DNA of 45,340 nucleotides from the IMG/VR virus record IMGVR_UViG_3300020020_000070, positions 1-45,340 of that record, one strand, 5' to 3'. The stretch comes from a virus. Within the stretch, counting starts at the first letter, position 1; every line of letters starts with the position of its first letter. Shown here piece after piece: positions 31,543-38,842 of the stretch. The translations under genes and the position numbers were made by a program. The notes beneath the pieces are model-generated. The model ran no database searches. It was not told the DNA's origin and was given only the letters and a program-made list of their open reading frames with translations.

Positions 31543-32319
31543 ATGAACGACAAGGCGATCAACCGCGGCCTGGGCTGGAAGCCGGACCTGCCGGACGTCC
31601 GGGACCGCATCTACCGGCCGCCGCAGATGCTGGGCCTGTTGGCCCCGCAGCTGCCCGCCGTGGTCGATCTTCGGCCCAAGTGCGGGCCCGTCCGCGACCA
31701 GGGCAGCCTCGGCGCCTGCACGGGCTTCGCCATCGCGTCGGCCCTGGCCCATCTGCACCACGACGACGGCGACAAGTTCGCCGCGCACGACCTGTCGCCG
31801 CTGTTCATTTACTACCAGGAGCGCAAGCTGGAGGGGACGATCAGCGAGGACTCGGGCGCCTACATCCGGGACGGGATCAAGGTCGTCGCCAGCGACGGCG
31901 CGCCGCATGAGAAACGCTGGCCCTACATCATCAAGCGGTACCGCTGGAAGCCCAGCGTCGCGGCGTACCGGGACGCGGCCAAGAACCTTGTCGGGACCTA
32001 CATGCGCCTCTCGACGCTGACCGACATGCGCCAGTGCCTCGCCGACGGCTTCCCGTTCGTCTTCGGCTTCACGGTCTACCCCGACCTGTTCAGCAGCGCC
32101 GTCGCGCGGTCCGGCATCCTGCCCCTTCCGAACGGCAGCAACGCGCCGCTGGGCGGGCACGCGGTCCTGGCGGTCGGATACGACGACCAGTCCCAGCGCT
32201 TCCTTGTGCAGAATTCGTGGGGCGACGACTGGGGCCAGCAGGGCTTCTTCCAGATGCCCTACGCCTACCTCGCCAGCCGGTCCCTGTCTGACGACTTCTG
32301 GACCGTCCGGGCCGGCTAA
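31543..32319 (+). CDS. Papain-like cysteine protease (peptidase family C1)
   Basis: A 258-residue C1-type protease with a complete triad. The oxyanion Gln53 and catalytic Cys59 lie in VRDQGSLGACTGFA, His206 in GGHAVLAVGYD, and Asn224 in QNSWGDDWGQQGFF. There is no signal peptide and the N-terminal region is short, so it resembles the short bacterial C1 group rather than cathepsins with a long propeptide. The start follows AAAGAGGAAG. It lies 10 bases after the endolysin and is the last late gene. It may degrade host proteins at lysis or process virion proteins; neither is shown. Confidence 0.88.
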   Translation: MNDKAINRGLGWKPDLPDVRDRIYRPPQMLGLLAPQLPAVVDLRPKCGPVRDQGSLGACTGFAIASALAHLHHDDGDKFAAHDLSPLFIYYQERKLEGTISEDSGAYIRDGIKVVASDGAPHEKRWPYIIKRYRWKPSVAAYRDAAKNLVGTYMRLSTLTDMRQCLADGFPFVFGFTVYPDLFSSAVARSGILPLPNGSNAPLGGHAVLAVGYDDQSQRFLVQNSWGDDWGQQGFFQMPYAYLASRSLSDDFWTVRAG

Positions 32320-32380
32320 ACTAGCGCCTGCTTCCTTGGTGTCGGTGGTGGGTCGCCCCCCGGGGCGTCCCTCGACAGTC

Positions 32381-32414
32381 GGGCCCGTCGCGTCTTGGTC
32401 GTCGCGGCGGGCCC
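32381..32414. terminator. Bidirectional terminator between converging operons
   Basis: GGGCCCGTCGCG (32381-32392) pairs with CGCGGCGGGCCC (32403-32414) through 12 pairs, one of them a T-G wobble, with the 10-base loop TCTTGGTCGT. It lies in the 103-base gap between the end of the late rightward operon and the end of the long leftward operon. A short GC-only hairpin (CGCCCC/GGGGCG) precedes it at 32354-32367. No long T tract is present, so the efficiency is uncertain. Confidence 0.6.
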
Positions 32415-32422
32415 GCGTCGTT

Positions 32423-32542
32423 TCAGTCGGGCGCCAGCACCAGGGCGATCAGGAAGGCGCCGACGCCGACCTCCCACCCCAGGCGCAGACCCAGCAGCGC
32501 GGACCCGACGGCCAGCAGCGCGATGTTCAGCGCGACGGTCAT
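32423..32542 (-). CDS. 39-residue double-hydrophobic membrane peptide
   Basis: A tiny protein (MTVALNIALLAVGSALLGLR then WEVGVGAFLIALVLAPD) made of two hydrophobic stretches joined by a short Arg-containing turn. It overlaps the preceding leftward gene's stop by ATGA, which supports translation. It is the last gene of the long early operon. It could be a membrane toxin, superinfection factor or antiholin-like peptide; no family is recognised. Confidence 0.5.
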   Translation of the reverse strand: MTVALNIALLAVGSALLGLRLGWEVGVGAFLIALVLAPD

Positions 32543-32652
32543 CGGACAGCCATCCAGACCGACCAGCCGAACAGGCAGGCGTAGGCGATCCAGAAGGACG
32601 CCAGCACCCAGTCGATCGGCCGCGGATCGGATCGGCGCCGGCGCGGGATCAT
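32539..32652 (-). CDS. 37-residue single-pass membrane peptide
   Basis: A tiny protein with a basic N-terminus (MIPRRRRSDPRPIDW) and one aromatic-rich membrane segment (VLASFWIAYACLFGWSVWM). It overlaps genes on both sides by ATGA-type junctions, so it belongs to a continuous translational chain. The positive N-terminus should stay in the cytoplasm. Function unknown. Confidence 0.5.
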   Translation of the reverse strand: MIPRRRRSDPRPIDWVLASFWIAYACLFGWSVWMAVR

Positions 32653-32942
32653 CGGTTGCGCTCCAGGTACGTCTCGGCTTCGGAGTTCAGCACGAAATCG
32701 TCGCGCATGCCGACGATGACGCCGCGCCGCTCAAGCGCATTGCCGACGACCTCGATCGTCCGCGTGTAGACCGGGCTGCTACCGGGCCGCCAGTGGATGA
32801 CCGGATCGCGCCCGCCGGGCAGCAGCAGCACGTTCGGGACGACGCAGAAGGCGTCGCCGAACTGATGCAGATCGGCGGCCGCCCACTGCGTTTCACCGTC
32901 GTGGTAGCGCAGCAGCGCGATCCCTGTGATCGCGCAGGTCAT
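32649..32942 (-). CDS. Hypothetical early protein
   Basis: A 97-residue beta-rich protein (MTCAITGIALLRYHDGETQW...) with several hydrophobic strands and a charged C-terminus (DDFVLNSEAETYLERNR). No family is recognised. The ATG at 32942 is chosen by the ATGA overlap with the previous stop; the longer open frame upstream is arginine-rich and shadow-like. It lies downstream of the recombination genes in the leftward operon. Confidence 0.65.
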   Translation of the reverse strand: MTCAITGIALLRYHDGETQWAAADLHQFGDAFCVVPNVLLLPGGRDPVIHWRPGSSPVYTRTIEVVGNALERRGVIVGMRDDFVLNSEAETYLERNR

Positions 32943-33619
32943 GCGGCCTTCGGCGGGTCGTTCTGCCCGTCGTCGTCGTCGTTGGCGCTGCCGTCGCCTG
33001 CCGGCGGATCGCCGCCGTCGCCCAGGTCCAGCGACTGGGTCTGATCGTCGGCCTTGGCCTTGCGGCCGCCGATGATCGACAGGATGTTGGTCGTCTGGTC
33101 GGCCGCCTGCTTCTGCGCCTCGTTCTCTGCCGGCAGGGCGGTTGGCGCGATGACGACCTGGACCGTCTGGCCCAGCAGCCCGGCCAACTCGCCGACCTGA
33201 TCCGGCTGGACGTTGACCTGGACGCGCCACTTGTAGTGGACGCTGCCGCCCTGCATCGGCTCCGCGACAAAGCTGTTCACCGCGCAGGTCGTCAGGTCGA
33301 TGGCATCGCGCGGTTCGAACTCTCCGTACTCGATGCGGACGTTGCGACCCTCGGCCTTGTGGCGCAGCTTGACCGGGTCCAGGACCGGCGCCAGCAGCTG
33401 GGTCCAGGGCTGGGCAAGGTCGCCGATGACGCCCTGGCGATCGTCCGGGCGGACGTACAGCGCATCGCGCAGCGACGGATGGAACATCATCAACGAGTCG
33501 GACGGCAGCGTCGCGTGCATGCTGACATCGGCGGCCAGAACGTCGTCCGGGCCGTGCTTCTCCTGGCGGATGTTGACATGCGCGATCTTGACCGCGGTGG
33601 GGGTCGGAAGCTGGAACAT
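32939..33619 (-). CDS. Early protein with acidic tail, possible ssDNA-binding protein
   Basis: A 226-residue protein. Residues 1-150 form a beta-rich domain (VKIAHVNIRQEKHGPDDVL, YKWRVQVNVQPDQVG). A helical Gln/Ala part follows, and residues about 195-226 are strongly acidic (DLGDGGDPPAGDGSANDDDD). An acidic tail after a beta domain, three genes downstream of an exonuclease and annealing-protein pair, recalls single-stranded DNA-binding proteins, but I cannot match the SSB fold. Starts and stops overlap neighbours by ATGA. The function is inference. Confidence 0.7.
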   Translation of the reverse strand: MFQLPTPTAVKIAHVNIRQEKHGPDDVLAADVSMHATLPSDSLMMFHPSLRDALYVRPDDRQGVIGDLAQPWTQLLAPVLDPVKLRHKAEGRNVRIEYGEFEPRDAIDLTTCAVNSFVAEPMQGGSVHYKWRVQVNVQPDQVGELAGLLGQTVQVVIAPTALPAENEAQKQAADQTTNILSIIGGRKAKADDQTQSLDLGDGGDPPAGDGSANDDDDGQNDPPKAA

Positions 33620-33939
33620 CAGTTGCCTTTCTTGGTGTAGCCCGTGACCGGGCCTTTGGGGGTGAAGATGACGCCTTCCGCCTCGTACTGCTCCAGCAGC
33701 GACGGCCGGCCGGGCCGGATCAGCGCCTCGATTTCGATGACCCGCGCGCGCTCCGACGGCGACACGAACTGCTTGTCCGGCCGGATCAGCTGCGAGAAGG
33801 CGCCGGCGTAGAAGCAGAGGCGCAGGGCGCGCGCCGTCGGATTCGACTGCTGCAGGTCGGGGAACGTGTGGGCGACGAAGCCGGCCCACTCGTCGGCCAG
33901 CGACAGGTCCCTGGGATCGTCGTCGCCGGCGGCGCTCAT
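33619..33939 (-). CDS. Hypothetical early protein
   Basis: A 106-residue protein. An acidic start (MSAAGDDDPRDLSLADEWAG) is followed by a helical core (FVAHTFPDLQQSN, ARALRLCFYAGAFSQLIRP) and a basic C-terminus (TPKGPVTGYTKKGN). The start at 33939 is chosen by the ATGA overlap; an alternative ATG is 11 codons upstream. No family is recognised. It is part of the overlapping early gene chain. Confidence 0.65.
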   Translation of the reverse strand: MSAAGDDDPRDLSLADEWAGFVAHTFPDLQQSNPTARALRLCFYAGAFSQLIRPDKQFVSPSERARVIEIEALIRPGRPSLLEQYEAEGVIFTPKGPVTGYTKKGN

Positions 33940-34136
33940 CCGACCTCCCAGCTGCTGCCCGGGATCGGCCACAGTTCGATTCGCACCGACCTGATCCAGC
34001 GCGGGCCCGGGTCGTTCATCTGCGTGACGTCGACCGACGTCAACGCGACCTCGCGCACCAGGGCGCCGGTCCCGACCTCGATGTCCGACAGGATCGCGGC
34101 AATCGCCTGCTGCGCCTCGTAAATGCTATTTGCCAC
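33936..34136 (-). CDS. Small hypothetical early protein
   Basis: A 66-residue protein starting at GTG, 11 bases inside the previous gene. An amphipathic helix (IYEAQQAIAAILSDIEVG) precedes two beta strands (RSVRIELWPIPGSSWEV). No known domain. It is tightly coupled to both neighbours. Confidence 0.6.
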   Translation of the reverse strand: MANSIYEAQQAIAAILSDIEVGTGALVREVALTSVDVTQMNDPGPRWIRSVRIELWPIPGSSWEVG

Positions 34137-34392
34137 GACCGCCCCCCTTCGGCTTGGCCGGCGGACCGGCGCCGTCGCCGGCGTCGCCCTGGGGCGGGGG
34201 GCGGACGCTGGTCCGCAGCAGCGTGTCGGTCGACACGCTGACCTCCGGACCTGCGATGTGAAAGGACCCGGTCACATGCCGCGGCAGCGGGCCCGGCATG
34301 CCCCGGACCGCCTCGGCGATCCCGCGGCAGGCAATCGCCAGCGTCGGGGCGTTGATCGTCAGGTCCAGATCGAACCGAAAGTCCGGCATCAC
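34126..34392 (-). CDS. Small hypothetical early protein
   Basis: An 88-residue protein. A beta-rich half (FRFDLDLTINAPTLAIACRG, GSFHIAGPEVSVSTDTLL) is followed by a Pro/Gly/Lys-rich basic tail (PPAKPKGGGRGK). A GTG start gives a GTGA overlap with the previous stop; the ATG one codon later is an equal alternative. The basic tail could bind nucleic acid; this is speculation. Confidence 0.6.
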   Translation of the reverse strand: MMPDFRFDLDLTINAPTLAIACRGIAEAVRGMPGPLPRHVTGSFHIAGPEVSVSTDTLLRTSVRPPPQGDAGDGAGPPAKPKGGGRGK

Positions 34393-35561
34393 TTGCCCTC
34401 CCAGTGGCGCTTCCAGACCGCGGACAGGTCCGCCAGCTGGTCGGCCGGCAGCTGGTCGCGCGCGGCGTCCAGGATCAGCGCGGCCGCGTCTGCGTTGGCC
34501 GCCTTCTGCACGTTGTCGGCAAGCTGCGCATACGTCGCCGCGGCCGCCTTCTTTTCCTCGGCCTGAACCTGGGCGTCGATGGCTGGATCAGCCGGCGGCG
34601 CCTCGGTCGCCTTGGGCAGCGGGTCCGGGTCGTCAGCGCCGGCCGCGGGCGGCTTGCGCCGGCTGGCGGCCTTGCGCGCGGCCATCTGCTCGACGGACGT
34701 CTTGGTGCCCTTCTTGCCTTCCTCCGGATCGTCATCGCTGGCGACCTGATCGAACCACTCAGCGGCGACCGCGACGCCATCGCGCAGCGACGCATAAATC
34801 CGCTTCAACGTGACGACCTGCGCCGGCTCGATCGCGGTGAGGCGGCGCTGGATGCGCTTCTCGATCGCCTCCTTGGTGACGCCGAAGCTGGCGAAGGCGC
34901 CGACCATGCGGGCCATTGCCTCCGGGCTGGTGTCGGCGCTGGCCTTGAGGGTCAAGGCGGCCTGATTCATCGCGTTGTCGACGACGTCGCCCGGCAGCTG
35001 GGCGAGGATGCAGGCGCGCTTCCGGCGCTGCGCCTGATTGGCGCAAAGCTCGTAAATGTCGCGTTCCTCCTTCAACGCATACCCGCCGGACCGCGTGTCG
35101 CGCCAGTGCCGGACCACGAAGCTGATCGCCTCGCGGCTGTTGTTCTCGTAGTCGATGCAGTACGCCTCGACCTCGCTGACACCGACGTTGTCGGGGCCCA
35201 TCTGCCGGGAAAGCTCGCGCCAGCCGCTGGACATATTGCCCCACTGCTGCGCCAGCGCCTCGGCCGCCCGGATGGACGGCCCGCTGATGTTGCTGCCGCC
35301 GCGGGCGAACTGGTACTGGCTGGACTCGGCCAGACCGACGCGCGAGAACGCGTTGATGATCCGGTCGCCGGCGCGGACCAGATCGCGCGGGAAACGCTTG
35401 GCGCTCATCACCATCGCCATCACTTCGGTGTTCTCGCGCGCCGCCAGCGCGCGGCTGCCGCCGGTCTGCGCGGCGCCCTGGCGGGCCGGCATGCCGACGG
35501 CGAAGGGGTTGCCCGCCGGCGCGTCGCCGAAGTCGGGCTGGTCGTCATCTTGGTCGTTCAT
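34389..35561 (-). CDS. Candidate single-strand annealing recombination protein
   Basis: A 390-residue protein. The conserved core (residues about 45-250) holds RGGSNISGPSIRAAEALAQQ, GWRELS, VEAYCIDYENN, FVVRHWRDTRSGGY and RDIYELCANQAQRRKRACIL. This pattern is seen in phage proteins encoded next to RecE-like exonucleases and resembles RecT/Erf-type annealing proteins in size and layout. The C-terminal 130 residues are Ala/Pro/Lys-rich with a helical end. The start at 35561 is preferred because AAAGGA lies upstream in a leader like those of other early genes. The frame is open back to an ATG at 35672, which overlaps the exonuclease stop and would add 37 residues. Confidence 0.65.
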   Translation of the reverse strand: MNDQDDDQPDFGDAPAGNPFAVGMPARQGAAQTGGSRALAARENTEVMAMVMSAKRFPRDLVRAGDRIINAFSRVGLAESSQYQFARGGSNISGPSIRAAEALAQQWGNMSSGWRELSRQMGPDNVGVSEVEAYCIDYENNSREAISFVVRHWRDTRSGGYALKEERDIYELCANQAQRRKRACILAQLPGDVVDNAMNQAALTLKASADTSPEAMARMVGAFASFGVTKEAIEKRIQRRLTAIEPAQVVTLKRIYASLRDGVAVAAEWFDQVASDDDPEEGKKGTKTSVEQMAARKAASRRKPPAAGADDPDPLPKATEAPPADPAIDAQVQAEEKKAAAATYAQLADNVQKAANADAAALILDAARDQLPADQLADLSAVWKRHWEGK

Positions 35562-35668
35562 CAAAGGATCCTTTCGGGGTGGTGGGGAAAGTGGTGGAAG
35601 GCCGGCCTGGGCCCGCATCGCAGCGACGGCCTCGTCGCTGGTCAGCATGCCGGCATCGTGCAGGGCCA

Positions 35669-36541
35669 TCATCCAAGGTCGTCGGTCTGCTGCAGGGCCC
35701 AGTCCCGCAGTCCGATCATCTGGACGTCCTCGCTGTAGCCCGGCCAGCTGTCGGCGACCATGCAGTCCGCGTAGCGGTCCAGCGCGGCCCGGTACAGCGC
35801 GCGGCCCTGCTGCCGGCTGGGCTCGTCCAGCGCGAAGACCGCGGCCGCGTACGGCGGCTCAGTCTCGACGACGGCGAACAGGAAGGCGAGGACGTCGACG
35901 CCCAGCGCGGTCTGGACCCCGTCGCTGTAGAAGGCGTCCTGCACTTGGTACCGCTTCTGCTCGACCTGCCGCGTGAAGGCGCTGGCCTTGGCGCGCGAGA
36001 AGGTCTTGGCGTCCAGCAGGACGACCCCGTCGCCGATCGCGGTCAGCGCATCGGGCCGGCAGCGGCACAGCTGATTCGTCTCGGGATCAGTCCAGTAGAC
36101 GGACCCCTCGCGCACGCTGCCGCGCAGCAGCCGGGCGACGTCCGGGATCGCCGCCAGCGATGCGGCCTGCAGCATGGCGACCTCGCGCTGGTCGTCCTGG
36201 ATCGCGGTCTGGCCCGGCTTGAGCGACTCGACGAAGGCGTGCCAGCCCTTCGTGTTCCGGTTGACCGACGGCCCGACGATGTAGCGCGCGTCGAACTCGT
36301 TGGGCTCAAGCAGCGCGGTGTGCAGCATCGACCCCTCCAGCTGGCCCGGCCGCGCCTTCTGCCGGGCCCGCCGCGCCGCGTAGTGCGCCGGCGACAGGGC
36401 GACAAGGTCCAGGCCGGACTTCGACACGCCTGGGCCGGCGTGATAGACGTCGTTGGGCATGCCCTCGACGATGCAGTTGAGCGCCGAGAGGCCGGGACGG
36501 TACGGCACCAGGGTCAGGATCGGATGACCCGGCCCGCTCAT
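35669..36541 (-). CDS. RecE-like exonuclease (PD-(D/E)XK family)
   Basis: A 290-residue 5'-3' exonuclease expected to make single-stranded ends for annealing recombination. The N-terminal VSKSGLDLVALSPAHY is the family signature. His74 lies in SMLHTALLEP, an acidic residue in REGSVYW, Asp164 in CRPDAL, the DxK motif is Asp177-Lys179 in VLLDAKT, and RYQVQDAFY holds the Tyr/Gln region. It lies directly upstream of the candidate annealing protein, the usual RecE/RecT order. It overlaps the preceding gene by ATGA. Confidence 0.85.
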   Translation of the reverse strand: MSGPGHPILTLVPYRPGLSALNCIVEGMPNDVYHAGPGVSKSGLDLVALSPAHYAARRARQKARPGQLEGSMLHTALLEPNEFDARYIVGPSVNRNTKGWHAFVESLKPGQTAIQDDQREVAMLQAASLAAIPDVARLLRGSVREGSVYWTDPETNQLCRCRPDALTAIGDGVVLLDAKTFSRAKASAFTRQVEQKRYQVQDAFYSDGVQTALGVDVLAFLFAVVETEPPYAAAVFALDEPSRQQGRALYRAALDRYADCMVADSWPGYSEDVQMIGLRDWALQQTDDLG

Positions 36542-36777
36542 GGGCGCCCCCTGGACAGGGCGCGGATCAGGACGGCGGTCACGACGCCGGCGACGAAGCC
36601 CAGGGAGGCGATGATGACGGTCCGCAGCTGGTCGGGCGACACGTGGCCCTTCTCGACCAGGATCAGCAGCAGCATCGCCGCCGTGGCGACCGCGCAGGCG
36701 ATGTAGACGGCCCAGTCCTCGGCGCGCATCGGCGGCGGCCCTGGCGGGCGCGTCCGGTCGCTGTACAGGTCATCCAT
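36538..36777 (-). CDS. Small two-pass membrane protein
   Basis: A 79-residue protein. A Pro-rich N-terminus (SDRTRPPGPPPMRAEDW) is followed by membrane segments at about residues 24-42 (VYIACAVATAAMLLLILVE) and 54-72 (TVIIASLGFVAGVVTAVLI), and the end is basic (RALSRGRP). It overlaps the genes on both sides. The two-segment design could suit an early membrane function such as exclusion. It is not placed for lysis. No family is recognised. Confidence 0.65.
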   Translation of the reverse strand: MDDLYSDRTRPPGPPPMRAEDWAVYIACAVATAAMLLLILVEKGHVSPDQLRTVIIASLGFVAGVVTAVLIRALSRGRP

Positions 36778-37078
36778 GGTCGGCCGCCTTGACCTGATGG
36801 TCTGCGGGCGCCGCGGCGTTCCACAGCGCGGCGTCGATGTCCAGGCGGCCCCGCCAGTTGGACAGGTACGCCCGCTCCAGCAGGGTCGTCTTGTCGGTTT
36901 CGGTCCAGCGGTGCAGCGACAGCGCCTTTTCGTAGGCGTCCAGCAGCTGGTCGCGCTGCGCGCTGGGCTTGTCGAAGAAGCGCCGCATGCCGCGCCGCTT
37001 GTCCGCATCGTTCAGGGTGGCGGCGACGTCGTCGGCGACGCGTCGGGCGGCGCTCGCGCGCCGGTCAGGGGTGTTCAT
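36770..37078 (-). CDS. Hypothetical early protein
   Basis: A 102-residue helical, charged protein (MNTPDRRASAARRVADDVAA..., MRRFFDKPSAQRDQLLDAYE...). AGGAGA lies about 10 bases before the ATG. It is the first gene after the operator-type promoter at 37.12-37.15 kb, and its end overlaps the two-pass membrane protein gene by 8 bases. No family is recognised. Confidence 0.65.
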   Translation of the reverse strand: MNTPDRRASAARRVADDVAATLNDADKRRGMRRFFDKPSAQRDQLLDAYEKALSLHRWTETDKTTLLERAYLSNWRGRLDIDAALWNAAAPADHQVKAADHG

Positions 37079-37122
37079 ACTGGTTCTCTCCTTGGGGGGA
37101 TGGAGCGTCAACAGGAAGGGGG

Positions 37123-37151
37123 ACTGTAGCGGACGGCTGCAGGGGATGCAA
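37123..37151 (-). promoter_or_regulatory. Leftward promoter with degenerate operator
   Basis: Leftward -35 TTGCAT (37146-37151), 17-base spacer and -10 TACAGT (37123-37128). A degenerate operator, GTAGCGGACGGCTGC (37126-37140, top strand), covers the spacer and -10 in the same phase as at 3.2 and 41.2 kb. A second half-site, CCGCTAC (37156-37162), lies further upstream. It should supply the exonuclease segment of the leftward operon. Confidence 0.55.
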
Positions 37152-37207
37152 CCGCCCGCTACATCAGCGACGCAGGATGATGTCGACTGTGATCGTTCGC
37201 GGGCCGG

Positions 37208-37600
37208 TCAGCCGCTGGCCGCCGCACCGGCTGGCGACTTTCCCAGGACAAGCTCCAGCTGCCGCGCCTGGATGCGCGCCTCGATGGACGCCAGCCGGCC
37301 TTCCAGCCCGGCGATCAGGTCCTGCAGCTGGTCGATCCGCGTCGCGTGCGCGTCGAAGCGCGCCTGCATCGGCAGTAGCGCCTCGGCCTTGATCGGGGCC
37401 TTGGTCAGATACTGCGCGACCGGCGGATCGCATGCCTCGCGCGCGGCCCGGATCGTGTAGTTGAAGACTGGGAAGCCCAGCTTGTCGGCCGCGTACTTTG
37501 CGAAGTCGGTGTCGTTCTTGTCGCTGGTCGGATACTCGGACGCGACGAGGTTGACGACCTTCGTGCGCTGGCCCAGGTTCAGACGGTTCGGTTGCTTCAT
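37208..37600 (-). CDS. Hypothetical early protein with coiled coil
   Basis: A 130-residue protein. Residues 1-65 form a possible small helical DNA-binding-like domain (QRTKVVNLVASEYPTSDKND, DFAKYAADKLGFPVFNYTIR). Residues about 78-118 form a coiled coil (FDAHATRIDQLQDLIAGLEG...). The combination suggests a dimeric early regulator, but no helix-turn-helix can be firmly assigned. Its leader (CCTTTCCCACACCACTGAAAG) resembles those of the annealing and DUF932 genes in part. Confidence 0.65.
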   Translation of the reverse strand: MKQPNRLNLGQRTKVVNLVASEYPTSDKNDTDFAKYAADKLGFPVFNYTIRAAREACDPPVAQYLTKAPIKAEALLPMQARFDAHATRIDQLQDLIAGLEGRLASIEARIQARQLELVLGKSPAGAAASG

Positions 37601-37635
37601 GGTCGATGGTCTTTCAGTGGTGTGGGAAAGGTGGC

Positions 37636-37660
37636 GGGGCCCGCCGGATCAGCGGGCCCC
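37636..37660 (-). terminator. Terminator-like hairpin after DUF932 gene
   Basis: A perfect 9-bp stem, GGGGCCCGC/GCGGGCCCC, with a 7-base loop lies 6 bases after the leftward DUF932 gene's stop. Read leftward it is followed by GCCACCTTTCCC, a weak T-containing tail. It may lower read-through between the segments of the leftward operon that have their own promoters. Confidence 0.6.
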
Positions 37661-37666
37661 AGGTCA

Positions 37667-38743
37667 TCAGGCGGCTACCGGCAGCGCCTTCGCGTTGCTG
37701 ATCGCGCCCCAGTCGCGCGCCGGCAGTTCGATCAGCTTGTACCCAAGCGTTTCGAGCTCCGTCGCCCGGTCGTACGACAGCAGGTCCTCGGCCGTCCGCG
37801 TGACCGCATTCGCCAGACCGTAGCGCGACAGGTCGCCGCCCTCGATCAGATGACGCAGGACCAGCGACCGCTCGCCCTGCGCCAGACCCAGCGTCGGGCC
37901 CAGCGCCTCGACCGCTGCCGGGACGTCGCCGGCGATCGGCTGCTTCGTGGTGTCGGTCAGCTTGGCGAGGAAGGCTTCGAAGGGCTGCTCGGCGAAGGCA
38001 TGCTTGATGACGTCGCGGACCTTCCGCAGGACGACCTCGTCCTCCAGCCGGCGCGTCGCGTCGGACAGCAGACCTTCAATCGACTGGTCGATCTTCCGGC
38101 CGACATGGGCGGCGCGGAGGCGGCCGTCGCTGCGGACCATCCCGTTCGTGCAGATCAGGAAATGCGCGAACGGCTCGATCGACACGCTGCCCTGGCCCGT
38201 CTCGCTGTTGCGGATGATGACGCCCGCCTCGACCATGTCGCCGACGCCCCGCTTGCTGCCCGGGACCATGCGGCAGAGGGCGTCGCTGACGGCCTTGATG
38301 TACAGGCGCGACTCGGTGACCGCGCAGCTGACGACGCGCAGACCGGGGATCTTCGACAGTTCCTCCAGGACGACGTTGGCGACCGCGTCGTTGTCGATGC
38401 GCTTGTACGAGTCGGACAGCAGGGACCGGGCAAAGCCGTTGAGGGTCCGCAGCATGCGCCGCTCGCCGCCCTTCTGGCCCAGCCAGTGGTTGACGTTGCC
38501 GGCCAGCAGCATCGGGTCGGATGCCCGGACGCGGTCGTAATACTGGGCGGGGATGCCGACGTACTCGGACAGCTGGCGATGACCCAGGTCCGTGACCGGC
38601 AGCGGGGCCGACAGCGTCGGGAGGATCAGCTGGGCATCATCGCCCAGGCGCAGGTCCGACGCGCCCACGACGTAGTCCGCTTTATTGCGGGCGTCATGCT
38701 CGATCCGGGCTGCCAGCTGGGTGAGGGTGAACATTTGTTTCAT
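37667..38743 (-). CDS. DUF932 / TIGR03299-like phage-plasmid protein
   Basis: A 358-residue protein of the DUF932 family, common on phages and plasmids and of unknown biochemical role. Family blocks are the VGIPAQYYDRV region, ARSLLSDSYKRIDNDAV, the central SIEPFAHFLICTNGMVRSD (broken family block), and AAHVGRKIDQSIEGLL. The length is normal. It follows its own operator-type promoter with the leader ACCAACCGAAAGTAGACCATG (21 bases with the start, of which CCGAAAG and ACCATG recur elsewhere). It is probably expressed early, and a role in DNA metabolism is often guessed for the family. Confidence 0.85.
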   Translation of the reverse strand: MKQMFTLTQLAARIEHDARNKADYVVGASDLRLGDDAQLILPTLSAPLPVTDLGHRQLSEYVGIPAQYYDRVRASDPMLLAGNVNHWLGQKGGERRMLRTLNGFARSLLSDSYKRIDNDAVANVVLEELSKIPGLRVVSCAVTESRLYIKAVSDALCRMVPGSKRGVGDMVEAGVIIRNSETGQGSVSIEPFAHFLICTNGMVRSDGRLRAAHVGRKIDQSIEGLLSDATRRLEDEVVLRKVRDVIKHAFAEQPFEAFLAKLTDTTKQPIAGDVPAAVEALGPTLGLAQGERSLVLRHLIEGGDLSRYGLANAVTRTAEDLLSYDRATELETLGYKLIELPARDWGAISNAKALPVAA

Positions 38744-38789
38744 GGTCTACTTTCGGTTGGTGTCGTCGGCGACGGTGCCGACAGGAGGA

Positions 38790-38817
38790 ACTTTAGCGGC
38801 CAGCTACAAAGGCGCAA
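38790..38817 (-). promoter_or_regulatory. Leftward promoter with degenerate operator
   Basis: Leftward -35 TTGCGC (38812-38817), 16-base spacer and -10 TAAAGT (38790-38795). The degenerate operator TTAGCGGCCAGCTAC (38793-38807, top strand) is in the same phase as in the other sites. A further related sequence, CAGCTAC, follows at 38834-38840. It lies 46 bases before the DUF932 start codon. Confidence 0.55.
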
Positions 38818-38842
38818 GCCCCTTTGCAGCCAACAGCTACAT

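Noticed and set aside
37164-37433. A minus-strand 89-codon frame overlapping the coiled-coil early gene
   Set aside because: It is Arg/Gly/Ala shadow sequence of the better frame at 37208-37600.
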